Part shown: one piece after another, positions 25,162 through 33,663 of the stretch
How positions within the stretch are numbered: the stretch's first letter is position 1
Layout of the letters: each line of letters begins with the position of its first letter
NCBI GenBank assembly: GCA_949297715.1
Contig: CASFTJ010000010.1
Location: 1-54,729 of the forward strand
DNA from: an uncultured bacterium
GTDB lineage: Bacteria; Cyanobacteriota; Vampirovibrionia; Gastranaerophilales; Gastranaerophilaceae
DNA: 54,729 bases
Reading direction: 5' to 3'
Notes under the pieces: model-generated
The model's database searches: none
What the model was told of the DNA's origin: nothing
The model's input: only the letters and a program-made list of their open reading frames with translations
Program-made: the position numbers and the translations under genes

Positions 25162-25271
25162 TAAAGAAACTCCCATTTCTTACTTAGCCATACTTGTCAA
25201 AGTATAACTAAAAAAATATTTTTTGTAAATCAGCCATCTTTATGTAATAATTTATGAAAAAGGGGTATGTA

Positions 25272-27107
25272 ATGGAATATAAACTTAAAGACACCACGTC
25301 AAAAGACGCTTTTAATTACGGATATTTATTAAAAAGAATTTATCCTTATATAAAACCCGTCATGGGAAGAGTTTTGTTAAATCTTTTAATAGCAGTTCCA
25401 TTGGGACTTTTAGATGGTGTTATGGCATTAGCCCTAAAACCTTATATGGATTTTGTTGTTAACGGAACTCCCGATCAGACCTGGTCATTTTTAGGACAAA
25501 CAATTTATATCCAAACATTTCTTGCTGCAATAATTCCTTTCGGTATTGTCGCTTTTGCGCTGTTCCAGGGGATTTTGAAATATGCCAGCAACTATTTAAC
25601 CGATTGGACAGGAAATAAAATCTCAAATTCTTTAAAAGTAGCTTTATTCAAAAAATTAACAGGACTTGATCCGCAGTTTTATGATGTAAATTCATCAGGT
25701 CTGGTTCTCCAAAGATTTCTTACAGATCCTGAAACTGCTTCCAAATCAATTATTGAAACTTTAAAATCCTTTATTGCAAACGTATTCGGGCTTGTCGGAC
25801 TTGTTGGGGTGCTTTTATATACCTCATGGAAGCTTGCAATTATCGGAGTTACGGTTATGGCTATTGCAATAACCCCTGTTGTATTTATCAGAAAAAAAAT
25901 TAAAAAAGTATCAAACGCAACTATGGTCGTCGGCGGAAATATGACTACCAATTTTAATGAAACTTTTTCAGGAAACAAAATAATTGCAGCATACAATCTT
26001 CAAGATATGCAAAATGAAAAATTTGAAGGACAAATTCATCAACAATTTGATCTTACAATGTCACTAAGTAAAAGAGTCGGCTGGATGTCACCTATTATGT
26101 ATTCGGTTTGTTCGGTCGGAATCGCTCTTGTAATGGCTTACGGAAACCACCTGATTTTAACAGGCGAACTTTCGGCAGGAAGCTTTGCATCTTTTGTAAC
26201 TTCGCTTCTGCTTCTTTATAAACCGACAAAAACTTTAGGAAACAGCCTTACTTCACTTCAAACAACCTTTGTTGCTATGAGCAGAACGTTTGAACTGTTT
26301 GACCTTGTGCCTCAAATTACGTCTCCGGAAAAACCTTACGCTATGCATAACCTTGAAAAAACTATCGAATTTAAAAACGTATATTTTGAATACGAAAAAG
26401 ATAAACCTGTATTAAAGAACTTTAATTTAACAGTAAACAAAAATGAAACAATCGCGCTTGTCGGAAACTCAGGCGGGGGAAAAAGTACGGTTGTAAGCCT
26501 GCTTCCAAGATTTTATGACGTAACTTCGGGTTCTGTTCAATTTGACGGAATTGATATAAGAAACTTTGACTTAAAATCACTTAGGGATAATATTTCATTT
26601 GTATTTCAGGATAACTTTCTGTTTTCAGGCACCATTAAAGATAATATTATGATGGGGAATGAAGGTGCAACAGCAGAAGAACTTGAAAAAGCAATAGAGA
26701 TGGCACATCTAGACGAATTTATAGATGCTCTTGAAGACGGCTTAGACACTATTGTCGGAGAAAGAGGAACAACTTTATCGGGCGGACAGCGACAGAGAGT
26801 TGCAATTGCAAGAGCAATCCTTAAAAACGCACCGATTGTTATCTTAGATGAAGCAACATCTGCCCTCGACAATAAATCAGAAGCAATTGTTCAAAGAGCC
26901 TTAGACAACCTTATTAAAGATAAAACCGTTTTTGTAATCGCACACAGACTGTCAACAATTAAAAATGCCGACAGAATTGCGGTTATTAACGACGGAGAAC
27001 TTGCAGAATTGGGTTCACACGATCAATTAATGATGCTGCCTGACGGACTTTACAGAAAACTATATGAAATGCAATTTAAAAACCAACAGGAAACAACCGC
27101 TGTTTAA
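25272..27107 (+). CDS. MsbA-like lipid/peptide exporter ABC half-transporter
   Basis: About 611 residues from the ATG at 25272 (AAGGGG upstream; 25254 is also in frame). The membrane domain (about 25-320) has six hydrophobic helices. The ATPase follows with Walker A GNSGGGKST, Q-loop FVFQDNFLFSG, signature LSGGQRQR, Walker B IVILDEATSAL and H-loop AHRLS. The layout matches the MsbA family, which flips lipid A or other lipids to the outer membrane; drug or peptide export cannot be excluded. A 15-base gap to the DUF1015 gene suggests an operon. Confidence 0.9.
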   Translation: MEYKLKDTTSKDAFNYGYLLKRIYPYIKPVMGRVLLNLLIAVPLGLLDGVMALALKPYMDFVVNGTPDQTWSFLGQTIYIQTFLAAIIPFGIVAFALFQGILKYASNYLTDWTGNKISNSLKVALFKKLTGLDPQFYDVNSSGLVLQRFLTDPETASKSIIETLKSFIANVFGLVGLVGVLLYTSWKLAIIGVTVMAIAITPVVFIRKKIKKVSNATMVVGGNMTTNFNETFSGNKIIAAYNLQDMQNEKFEGQIHQQFDLTMSLSKRVGWMSPIMYSVCSVGIALVMAYGNHLILTGELSAGSFASFVTSLLLLYKPTKTLGNSLTSLQTTFVAMSRTFELFDLVPQITSPEKPYAMHNLEKTIEFKNVYFEYEKDKPVLKNFNLTVNKNETIALVGNSGGGKSTVVSLLPRFYDVTSGSVQFDGIDIRNFDLKSLRDNISFVFQDNFLFSGTIKDNIMMGNEGATAEELEKAIEMAHLDEFIDALEDGLDTIVGERGTTLSGGQRQRVAIARAILKNAPIVILDEATSALDNKSEAIVQRALDNLIKDKTVFVIAHRLSTIKNADRIAVINDGELAELGSHDQLMMLPDGLYRKLYEMQFKNQQETTAV

Positions 27108-27122
27108 AAAGGAGAAAATTTT

Positions 27123-28400
27123 ATGACAATTGAAGTTAAACCGCTTAATGCACTTGTTTACAACCAAGAAAAAGTTAACATGAAAGACGTTATAGCACCT
27201 CCTTATGATGTTATAAGCAGCAGTTACCGAGATGAGCTTTATGAAAGAAGCCCTTATAACATAACCCGTCTTATTTTATCAAATGCCGAAACCCCTTATG
27301 AAGATGCGGCTGAAAGTTTTCACAAATGGATAAATGATAAAATTCTTATAAATAATGAAAAACCTGTTATTTTGTACCTTGTACAAAAATACAAGCTTAA
27401 CGGAAAAGAAATCACCCGAAAAGGCTTTATTGCAAGAAACAAAATTGAAGATTTTTCGACCAAAAATATTCTTCCTCACGAATTTACAATGAGCGGGCCA
27501 AAGGAAGATAGATTGAAACTTACAAAAGCTTGCAAAGCTAATTTTTCACAGATTTTTATGGTTTACTCAGATCCTGAAAAGAAAATTGAAAACTCCGTTG
27601 ATCTTTCTTCAGCCCCTTTTATTGATGTTACAGACGACAACGGAGTAAGAAATATCGTTTGGAAAATCGAAGACGAGCCAACAATAAAGTTAATTGAAGA
27701 TGTTTTAAAAGACAAAACCCTTTTAATCGCAGACGGGCACCACAGATATGAAACCGCTATGAATTACAGAAACTTTCTTGGCGATAATGCCGGAGAAGCT
27801 AATTATGTAATGAGTTATTTCACGAATATGGATGACGATTTGCTGATATATCCGACTCACAGGATTATAACAAAATGGATTGAGCCTTACGTTCTTCTTG
27901 AAACAGTCAAAAAATACTTTGATGTTAAGGATTACACCTTCACAGGCGCAAATAAAGCAGAAGTTAAAAAAGAATTTTTATCCGCAATAGAAAAATCAGC
28001 GGAAGAAAAAATCTCAATGGGATTGTATATGAAAAACGTCAATAAATTCTACCTTTTGACTTTAAGAGAAAATGTAGATGAGATTTTAAATGAATACAAT
28101 GTTCCGGATGTCTTAAAAAATCTTGATTTGACTGTTCTTCATAAGGTAATTATCACAAAAGAACTCGGATTTACGGAAGAAGAGCAGATGGCACAAGACG
28201 GAATTAAATATATTAAGGTGGAAAACGAAGCTTTTGACATGATTGATATGGGAAAAGCAGAAGCTTCATTCATTATGGCTTATCCGAAAATCGAAGATAT
28301 TAAAAGGATTTCTTCTGCCGGATACAGAATGCCGCAAAAATCAACTTACTTCTACCCGAAACTTTTGTCAGGAATTGTAATAAATCCGTTACAAAATTAA
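27123..28400 (+). CDS. DUF1015 family protein
   Basis: 425 residues. Family hallmarks are present: an N-terminal MKDVIAPPYDVIS segment and the central LIADGHHRYETAMNYR motif (about 200-215), with a C-terminal FYPKLLSGIVI end. DUF1015 proteins are widespread in anaerobes and of unresolved biochemical function; the His-rich motif suggests a phosphate-handling or metal site. GGAG lies nine bases before ATG. It is 15 bases downstream of the ABC exporter gene and probably cotranscribed. Confidence 0.92.
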   Translation: MTIEVKPLNALVYNQEKVNMKDVIAPPYDVISSSYRDELYERSPYNITRLILSNAETPYEDAAESFHKWINDKILINNEKPVILYLVQKYKLNGKEITRKGFIARNKIEDFSTKNILPHEFTMSGPKEDRLKLTKACKANFSQIFMVYSDPEKKIENSVDLSSAPFIDVTDDNGVRNIVWKIEDEPTIKLIEDVLKDKTLLIADGHHRYETAMNYRNFLGDNAGEANYVMSYFTNMDDDLLIYPTHRIITKWIEPYVLLETVKKYFDVKDYTFTGANKAEVKKEFLSAIEKSAEEKISMGLYMKNVNKFYLLTLRENVDEILNEYNVPDVLKNLDLTVLHKVIITKELGFTEEEQMAQDGIKYIKVENEAFDMIDMGKAEASFIMAYPKIEDIKRISSAGYRMPQKSTYFYPKLLSGIVINPLQN

Positions 28401-28479
28401 CTTTTAATTAAAAATTAAGCAATTATTCCTTAATTAAATACTTTATATATATATAAGAGGAAATTAAGGGAATATTGTT

Positions 28480-29304
28480 TTGGCGTTTGGATTTTTAAAT
28501 TTTAATAATTTGAATTGTTTTGGCGGTTTAAAGGCATTTGGCGGATTCTCAAGCTTTTGTCCAATGAATTTTTGCATGCCGGCATTTTTTACAATGCCTC
28601 AATTCCCGCCAATTTCACTGTTTTCTTTTAATCAATTTACACCAACATTGCCTGATTTTAACACAAATCTTTTTAACTCACCTTATACAAAAAAAATGAA
28701 TCCGAGTTTTGAAAGCTTCAAACTGACAGATATACCGCTTGACGGATTTAAGCCTGTAAATTACGCCGTACCTCCGCTTAAATTTGATTCACCGATATAT
28801 GATACAACACTATTCTCGTTTAACAAAACAAAAACATCTTCTTCCTCAAGAGCTTCTTCTACAGCTAAAACATCTTCAAACTATCCGGCACCAAAAACAA
28901 CAACAACCATTGAAGAAGTAAACAAAATTTATAATAAAGAAAAAGGCAAAAAGCTTGCGGAAACAACAATTGCAGGACTTAAAAATGCTAAAACAGGATA
29001 TTGTGCAATAGCTGTTAAAACAGGCATAAAAGCTGCTGGACTGGGGGCTTATGAATATGGGCATGCAAATGAAATACCTCGTATTTTAAGCAAAAACAGC
29101 AATTTTAAAGAAGTTAAAGTAGCAGCCGCCGATTTAGACAAACTTCCTGCAGGATGTGTTCTTTGCTATGAACCTGGGGACTGCGGATATGATGCAGATG
29201 TCGGGCACACAGAAACCACCGATGGAAACGGGAACGCTTATAGTTTCTTTGCTAACCGCAACATTAAAAAATCTAACAAAGTTAGAGTATTCGTGCCCGT
29301 TTAG
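28480..29304 (+). CDS. Putative NlpC/CHAP-like cysteine hydrolase
   Basis: 274 residues starting at TTG (AAGGG upstream). The first 110 residues are rich in Phe, Pro, Asn and Gly without a signal peptide (FLNFNNLNCFGG, FPPISLFSFNQF). A Ser/Thr linker follows (115-145). The C-terminal domain has Cys175 in GYCAIAVKTGIKAAGLG and His243 in DVGHTETT, with LPAGCVLCYEPGD between, the spacing of papain-like NlpC/P60 or CHAP cell-wall hydrolases. It probably cuts peptidoglycan. It overlaps the convergent coaE gene by 23 bases. Confidence 0.72.
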   Translation: MAFGFLNFNNLNCFGGLKAFGGFSSFCPMNFCMPAFFTMPQFPPISLFSFNQFTPTLPDFNTNLFNSPYTKKMNPSFESFKLTDIPLDGFKPVNYAVPPLKFDSPIYDTTLFSFNKTKTSSSSRASSTAKTSSNYPAPKTTTTIEEVNKIYNKEKGKKLAETTIAGLKNAKTGYCAIAVKTGIKAAGLGAYEYGHANEIPRILSKNSNFKEVKVAAADLDKLPAGCVLCYEPGDCGYDADVGHTETTDGNGNAYSFFANRNIKKSNKVRVFVPV

Positions 29305-29935
29305 GATCTAAGTGCTTATATTCATTAAGCAGATATGAAATTCTGACTTTTAATTCACCGATAGTTCCATCATTTTCAAGACAATCATCACATAAAAGAA
29401 GCTTATCAACCTGAGGCATTTGTGCACTTATTCGGGTAGAAGCATATTCTTCGGTATATCCGTCACGCTTTAAAAGCCTTTTATATCTGTATTTGTCCTC
29501 TGAAAATACCAATATAACTTTGTCAAACATATACTGCATCTCTGCCTCGTATAATTGCGGCACTGAAACAAATACAACTGTTTCATCTTTATGTGCCTCA
29601 AAAAATTCATATATCTTTAATCTTACAAACGGATGAATTATTGCCTCAAGTTTTTTCAGCATTTTGGGATCATGAAAAACTATTTTACCAAGCTTAGCTC
29701 TACAGATATTACCTTCTGAATCAACAATATCATAACCGTTAAAGGCCTTTAGCACCTCTCGTTTTATATCTATAAATTCAGATCCTTTAAATTCCGGGAT
29801 TGCATCTTTCTTGCCATCTAAAAGAGCATGCGATATATCATCAGTATTCAAAGCCGAATACCCCCATGATTTTATTATTTTCTCTACAGTAGATTTTCCT
29901 GCTGCAATGTTTCCTGTAATAGCTACTTTAATCAT
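29282..29935 (-). CDS. coaE: Dephospho-CoA kinase
   Basis: 217 residues. P-loop GNIAAGKSTV (residues 8-17), the LNTDDISH segment, then HPFVRLKIYEF and VPQLYEAEM typical of CoaE, and a later DKYRYKRLLKRDG lid motif. It phosphorylates dephospho-CoA in the last step of CoA synthesis. It is the third gene of a thioesterase - pseudouridine synthase - coaE cluster with 8- and 19-base overlaps, and its tail runs 23 bases into the convergent hydrolase gene. Confidence 0.93.
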   Translation of the reverse strand: MIKVAITGNIAAGKSTVEKIIKSWGYSALNTDDISHALLDGKKDAIPEFKGSEFIDIKREVLKAFNGYDIVDSEGNICRAKLGKIVFHDPKMLKKLEAIIHPFVRLKIYEFFEAHKDETVVFVSVPQLYEAEMQYMFDKVILVFSEDKYRYKRLLKRDGYTEEYASTRISAQMPQVDKLLLCDDCLENDGTIGELKVRISYLLNEYKHLDPKRARIL

Positions 29936-30662
29936 CCTTTTTAATCCTATTCAATAAGTTTTTCAATTCTTTTATCTGTCCTGATTTAATAGGTTTAAAC
30001 TCTCCTCGTTTTAACCCATCTAAATTTATTATACCATGCCTGACACGTTTTAGCGTTTTAACTTCATACCCGAAATACTCAAACATTTTCCGGATTTGCC
30101 TGTTTAATCCTTGATAAAGTATTATTTGCATCAATGTATGTTTTTTATCAGCTTCTAAAACCGAAATGTCAGCATAAGCCTTTTTTCCCGGTTCAATTTC
30201 AATTCCCGCCGCCATTTGTTCAAGCTCATGAGGGTGAACTTGAGAATTTACAGACACCAAATATTCTTTCGGAATTTTTACTGACGGATGTGTAAGTTCA
30301 TTAATCAAATCCCCATCATTTGTCAAAATCAAAAGCCCCGTTGAATCTTTATCCAATCTTCCGACAGGTTTTAGATGATACAAATTTTCCGGCAATAGAT
30401 CATAAATTGTTTTTCTTCCCTTTTCATCATCAGCTGTCGTTATATATCCTGCAGGCTTATAAAATCTATAATATTCAAGTTTTACGGGACGAATAAACTT
30501 TTGATTAACAACAACTTTGTCCTTATCTGTCACAAGAAACCCTAATTCCGTTATTTTTTTACCGTTCACAAAAACAACGCCGCTTTCTATAAGTTCATCG
30601 GCCTTGCGTCTGGAACAAATCCCGGCAGAAGCTATAAACTTATTTAGACGGTAAGAGGGCAT
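29928..30662 (-). CDS. rluB: 23S rRNA pseudouridine synthase, RluB/RsuA family
   Basis: 244 residues. N-terminal S4 RNA-binding domain (RLNKFIASAGICSRRKADELI), then the catalytic PVGRLDKDSTGLLILTNDG motif with the essential Asp at about 108, and QGLNRQIRKMFEYFGY. RluB, RluE and RsuA differ mainly in tails; the full S4 domain and length favour RluB. It modifies rRNA uridines. Overlaps both neighbours, so it is cotranslated with the thioesterase and coaE. Confidence 0.88.
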   Translation of the reverse strand: MPSYRLNKFIASAGICSRRKADELIESGVVFVNGKKITELGFLVTDKDKVVVNQKFIRPVKLEYYRFYKPAGYITTADDEKGRKTIYDLLPENLYHLKPVGRLDKDSTGLLILTNDGDLINELTHPSVKIPKEYLVSVNSQVHPHELEQMAAGIEIEPGKKAYADISVLEADKKHTLMQIILYQGLNRQIRKMFEYFGYEVKTLKRVRHGIINLDGLKRGEFKPIKSGQIKELKNLLNRIKKDD

Positions 30663-31075
30663 TCAACCTCCTTTTTAAACACTTCAGCAAGCACTGAAGG
30701 CATTCTTCTGTAAAGTTTTCCGTCATTATTTATCGCAACAACTTCAACTTCAGCTTCTACAAACGGCTTCAAAGTTTTTTCCGAACGTATTGTCTGAGCA
30801 AAAGTAACGGATAAACCGCTAAAACTTTTAATATAAGTTTCAATAATCAATCCGTCGTCAAGTTTTGCCGAAGATTTGTACCTGATATTAAGATTAACAA
30901 CAGGCAAAACAATATCCTGAGCTTCAAGTTCAGTCAAACTGTGCCCCATCATCTGACACCACTCAACACGTCCCATTTCAAGCCATCTTAAATATGACCC
31001 GTGCCAGACCACACCGTATGAATCAGTGTCTGAATAATACACTTTCTGTTTTAAGACATTACAACTCTGTTTCAT
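30644..31075 (-). CDS. Hotdog-fold acyl-CoA thioesterase (YbgC/4HBT type)
   Basis: 143 residues with the 4HBT pattern YYSDTDSYGVVWHGSYLRWLEMGRVEW at residues 13-39, including the Asp and Tyr/His of the active site, and a LNIRYKSSAKLDDGL strand. Family members hydrolyse acyl-CoA or 4-hydroxybenzoyl-CoA-like thioesters; YbgC members associate with envelope (Tol-Pal) genes, which are not seen here. First gene of a three-gene minus-strand operon. Confidence 0.88.
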   Translation of the reverse strand: MKQSCNVLKQKVYYSDTDSYGVVWHGSYLRWLEMGRVEWCQMMGHSLTELEAQDIVLPVVNLNIRYKSSAKLDDGLIIETYIKSFSGLSVTFAQTIRSEKTLKPFVEAEVEVVAINNDGKLYRRMPSVLAEVFKKEVECPLTV

Positions 31076-31244
31076 AGCTGGATTTTAACATACTTTACTA
31101 AATAAGGGAAGAAAATTAATAAAATGAAATATATTTAAAAATTAACTAAATCTTTTATCAAAATACCGAAAGTTAAAATAATTAAAAATTGTAAAAAAGA
31201 TTAAAAAATTAGCAATTTTAAGTGTTTACTGATTTTATAGAAGT

Positions 31245-32087
31245 GTGTTCACAGATAATATAAAAACTCGAAATATTTCAGGGCAATATTACATAAACAC
31301 CCCTCAAATCCAAAGGGGATATTATGCTGAACAAAAACCTGAACCGCTTATACCGGAGGATGCAAAACCCTTAATAACTTTCGGAATTTTACAGACCTTA
31401 ACCGTACTTTTGCAAAAAGCTTCTAAATGGTGCGGAGATAAGCTTATGCAGGGAAAAGAGTTTACTACCCGCGAAAATATTGAAAAAGCGGCAGAACATA
31501 TGCTTTCTTCAAACAACTTGAAAGACAAAATTAATGTTGAATACATAACAACAAGCAACGCACAACAAATAGCAAGAAAATACGGACAAAATAACTATGA
31601 ATTTCTAAAAATACTAACCCCTGTTGCAAAAGGTGAAAATGCCTTCTATGCTGACGGGCTAAAGCTTGCCGTTGCGCCGAAATCAAAACCTTCTCTTATA
31701 CTCCACGAACTTGGGCATGCCGTTAATGCAAATAAAGGCAAATTTCTTAAATACTTACAGAAATCAAAATCCAAAATTGCCAACCTGACTCCTGCACTTT
31801 TGCTGCTTAACTCTATTGCGCCAAAAGAAAAAGGGAAGAAAACTTTTTTGGAGAAATACGCAGGACTAATCGGTTTTGGAGCATTTTTACCGACGATTAT
31901 TGAAGAAGGTATAGCTTCCGTAAGAGGAGTTAAGGCTGCAAAAAAAATTCAGAAAACAGTAGACAAAACAATTAAACTGGCTCCGCTAAAACGTAATTAT
32001 TTCTTTGCTTGGATGACGTATTTAATTGCAGGCTTAATCTTTGGAACTGGTGTGCATTTAAATATGATGGATTTTCCCAACAAATAA
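31245..32087 (+). CDS. Putative membrane zinc metalloprotease (HELGH motif)
   Basis: 280 residues, probably GTG start with a weak ribosome site. SLILHELGHAVN (around residue 150) is a classic HExxH zinc-protease motif, and IIEEGIAS about 60 residues later could supply the third ligand. A hydrophobic segment lies at about 205-220 and a membrane helix at 255-272 (FFAWMTYLIAGLIFG). The N-terminal 40 residues are disordered. It could be a regulatory or housekeeping membrane protease; the substrate is unknown. No gene partner in this transcript. Confidence 0.72.
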   Translation: MFTDNIKTRNISGQYYINTPQIQRGYYAEQKPEPLIPEDAKPLITFGILQTLTVLLQKASKWCGDKLMQGKEFTTRENIEKAAEHMLSSNNLKDKINVEYITTSNAQQIARKYGQNNYEFLKILTPVAKGENAFYADGLKLAVAPKSKPSLILHELGHAVNANKGKFLKYLQKSKSKIANLTPALLLLNSIAPKEKGKKTFLEKYAGLIGFGAFLPTIIEEGIASVRGVKAAKKIQKTVDKTIKLAPLKRNYFFAWMTYLIAGLIFGTGVHLNMMDFPNK

Positions 32088-32161
32088 GAATTGACTTAAA
32101 ATAATTTTTATCGTAGACTTGGTATAGCGACCTGTGCTTCAGTTAGATTTAAATGGCTCCG

Positions 32162-32371
32162 GCACTCTGCCGAACAAACGATTAAGTATCGTTTGTGAGA
32201 GGACTTGGTAGCGAAAGCGGACAAGGTGCTAGGTCAGCAAAATTTCAAAATTTAATATCGGGTGTAGCACTCTGCCGAACAAACGATTAAGTATCGTTTG
32301 TGAGAGGACTTGGTAGCGGAAGCGGACAAGGTGCCAGGTCAACAAAATTTCAAAATTTAATATCGGGATGT
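32162..32371 (+). repeat. 105-bp tandem duplication abutting tRNA-Pro
   Basis: Two near-identical units begin at 32162 and 32267. Each starts GCACTCTGCCGAAC, contains the inverted repeat ACAAACGAT/ATCGTTTGT, a CTTGGTAGCG stretch, and ends TTTAATATCGGG-TGTA. The end of each unit matches the first ten bases of tRNA-Pro (CGGGATGTAGC), with one base missing in unit 1, so the real tRNA starts inside unit 2. The units differ at only a few bases, implying a recent slip, recombination or element remnant. Confidence 0.85.
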
Positions 32372-32440
32372 AGCGCAGCTTGGTAGCGTACCTCGCTTGG
32401 GACGAGGGGGTCGCAGGTTCAAATCCTGTCATCCCGACCA
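32364..32440 (+). tRNA. tRNA-Pro (anticodon TGG)
   Basis: Acceptor CGGGATG/CATCCCG, D-arm GCGCAGCTTGGTAGCGTAC, anticodon loop CTTGGGA giving TGG, T-arm GCAGGTTCAAATCCTGT-like. CCA is encoded. The C1-G72 start pair is typical of bacterial proline tRNAs. It is followed by a hairpin terminator. Confidence 0.96.
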
Positions 32441-32442
32441 TT

Positions 32443-32475
32443 AAAAAGGCTTTAGAATTATCTAAAGCTTTTTTA
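32443..32475. terminator. Terminator after tRNA-Pro
   Basis: GCTTTAGA with TCTAAAGC around ATTA, extended by A-rich and T-rich flanks, then six T residues. Confidence 0.8.
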
Positions 32476-32516
32476 TTTGTTCTTAATAACCTATACAAAT
32501 TACAGTTTAGGATATG

Positions 32517-32744
32517 CTATAACTTTATTTCAGGATTTACAAGCTCTTCTAATTGAGTATCTAAGATTTCGGCTAAATTTTTTAAATATAAAAGTGTCGG
32601 GTTCGTAAGCCCCCGCTCAACTTTACTATAATAACTTTTGTCAATGTCAAGTTTGTTCGCTATATCATCTTGCGACAAACCCTTCAGCGAACGCAAAACC
32701 TTCAATTTAATCCCAATTTTTTTTAAAAAATCCCTGTCATCCAT
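32517..32744 (-). CDS. XRE-family transcription regulator, divergent from pilin gene
   Basis: About 75 residues from the ATG at 32744 (in-frame ATG at 32768). A complete HTH_3 domain: LKVLRSLKGLSQDDIANKLDIDKSYYSKVERGLTNPTLLYLKNLAEILD. Single-domain repressor size. It faces a pilin-like gene across 112 bases that hold two good inverted repeats, so it probably controls both directions. Parallel to the XRE/pilin pair at 20.2-21.3 kb. Confidence 0.88.
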   Translation of the reverse strand: MDDRDFLKKIGIKLKVLRSLKGLSQDDIANKLDIDKSYYSKVERGLTNPTLLYLKNLAEILDTQLEELVNPEIKL

Positions 32745-32778
32745 AATCTTAATTTTATGGGGTTGCAATTTCTATAAC

Positions 32779-32830
32779 AATAGTTTATATTAATATTAAA
32801 TGGTTTATAAACTATTTAAATTGTTTAAAT
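32779..32830. promoter_or_regulatory. Operator-like inverted repeats between XRE and pilin genes
   Basis: A perfect 11-bp inverted repeat, AATAGTTTATA (32779-32789) with TATAAACTATT (32806-32816), and overlapping it ATTTAAA-TTG-TTTAAAT (about 32814-32830). They sit in the divergent promoter gap and are the obvious candidates for XRE binding. Confidence 0.55.
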
Positions 32831-32856
32831 AATTATTTATAAGAGGATAAGCATAC

Positions 32857-33606
32857 ATGGCTGGTTATGTAAAATTTATTAAATATAAATTGGCTTTTAC
32901 TATGGCTGAAGTTTTGATTACGATAGGAATTATAGGATTAGTTGCGGCGATGACTTTTCCAACAGTGATTAATAATGCCAGAAACAGACAGCTTGAAGCA
33001 CAATTCAAAAAAGCGTATTCTATGTTATATCAGGCTGTTATATTAATGAGCAACGAAAATCCGCAATTGTGGCAAAATTATTGCGGTGACGGGCAATACG
33101 ACTCCGATTACAGATTTATTACCGATTTTTCTAAACAATTCAAAGTTTTAAAACTTTATGATAAGAATACTGGTTTTTTAACAACTGTAGGATATAAACA
33201 AACCAACTTTTACCGCTCTGAAAACGGTAAATTAAATTTTAATTCTGATAGTCATAATAATGGTGCTTTTGTAACAACAAACGGAATGATAGTGTTTTCA
33301 AGCGGTTGCTGGTGGGAGCATTCGCTAGATTTTGTGGTAGATACAAACGGACTAAAGGGCCCTAATAAGTTTGGTTTTGACGTATTTTATTTCCAAATAT
33401 CTAAAAATGATCAACTTTTACCATCAAATATGAATGAAACTTTTACAAACTATCACTCTTATAATGATTATTGCTGTGCATTTGATGGTAATATAGGTAA
33501 ATGTATAATTCGTGACAACGGCGCAGCTTGTTCAAGATTTGCTATTATGGACAGGTTTCCGGGTGATGAAACTAAATCTTACTGGAAAAATCTGCCTAAC
33601 CCATAA
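32857..33606 (+). CDS. Type IV pilin-like / pseudopilin protein
   Basis: 249 residues. An 11-residue basic leader, then LAFTMAEVLITIGIIGLVAAMTF. The -1 residue is Ala, not Gly, and T-M replaces T-L of the paralogues. The globular region has several Cys (NYCGD, SGCWW, YCCAF, KCII, ACSRF) and ends YWKNLPNP, matching the 20208 paralogue. It could be a minor pilin or a surface pseudopilin. A ribosome site AAGAGGAT lies upstream. A GGCGGC/GCCGCC hairpin follows the stop. Confidence 0.87.
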   Translation: MAGYVKFIKYKLAFTMAEVLITIGIIGLVAAMTFPTVINNARNRQLEAQFKKAYSMLYQAVILMSNENPQLWQNYCGDGQYDSDYRFITDFSKQFKVLKLYDKNTGFLTTVGYKQTNFYRSENGKLNFNSDSHNNGAFVTTNGMIVFSSGCWWEHSLDFVVDTNGLKGPNKFGFDVFYFQISKNDQLLPSNMNETFTNYHSYNDYCCAFDGNIGKCIIRDNGAACSRFAIMDRFPGDETKSYWKNLPNP

Positions 33607-33663
33607 AAATGGCGGCTTAATTATAAATTCTGCCGCCGATTAATATTCGATTTTTTATAAATA

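Noticed and set aside
32229-32498. Open frame on the minus strand across tRNA-Pro and the 105-bp repeat
   Set aside because: It reads antisense through a tRNA (the MTGFEPATPSSQ-type sequence is a known artefact of such frames) and repeats itself because of the DNA duplication.
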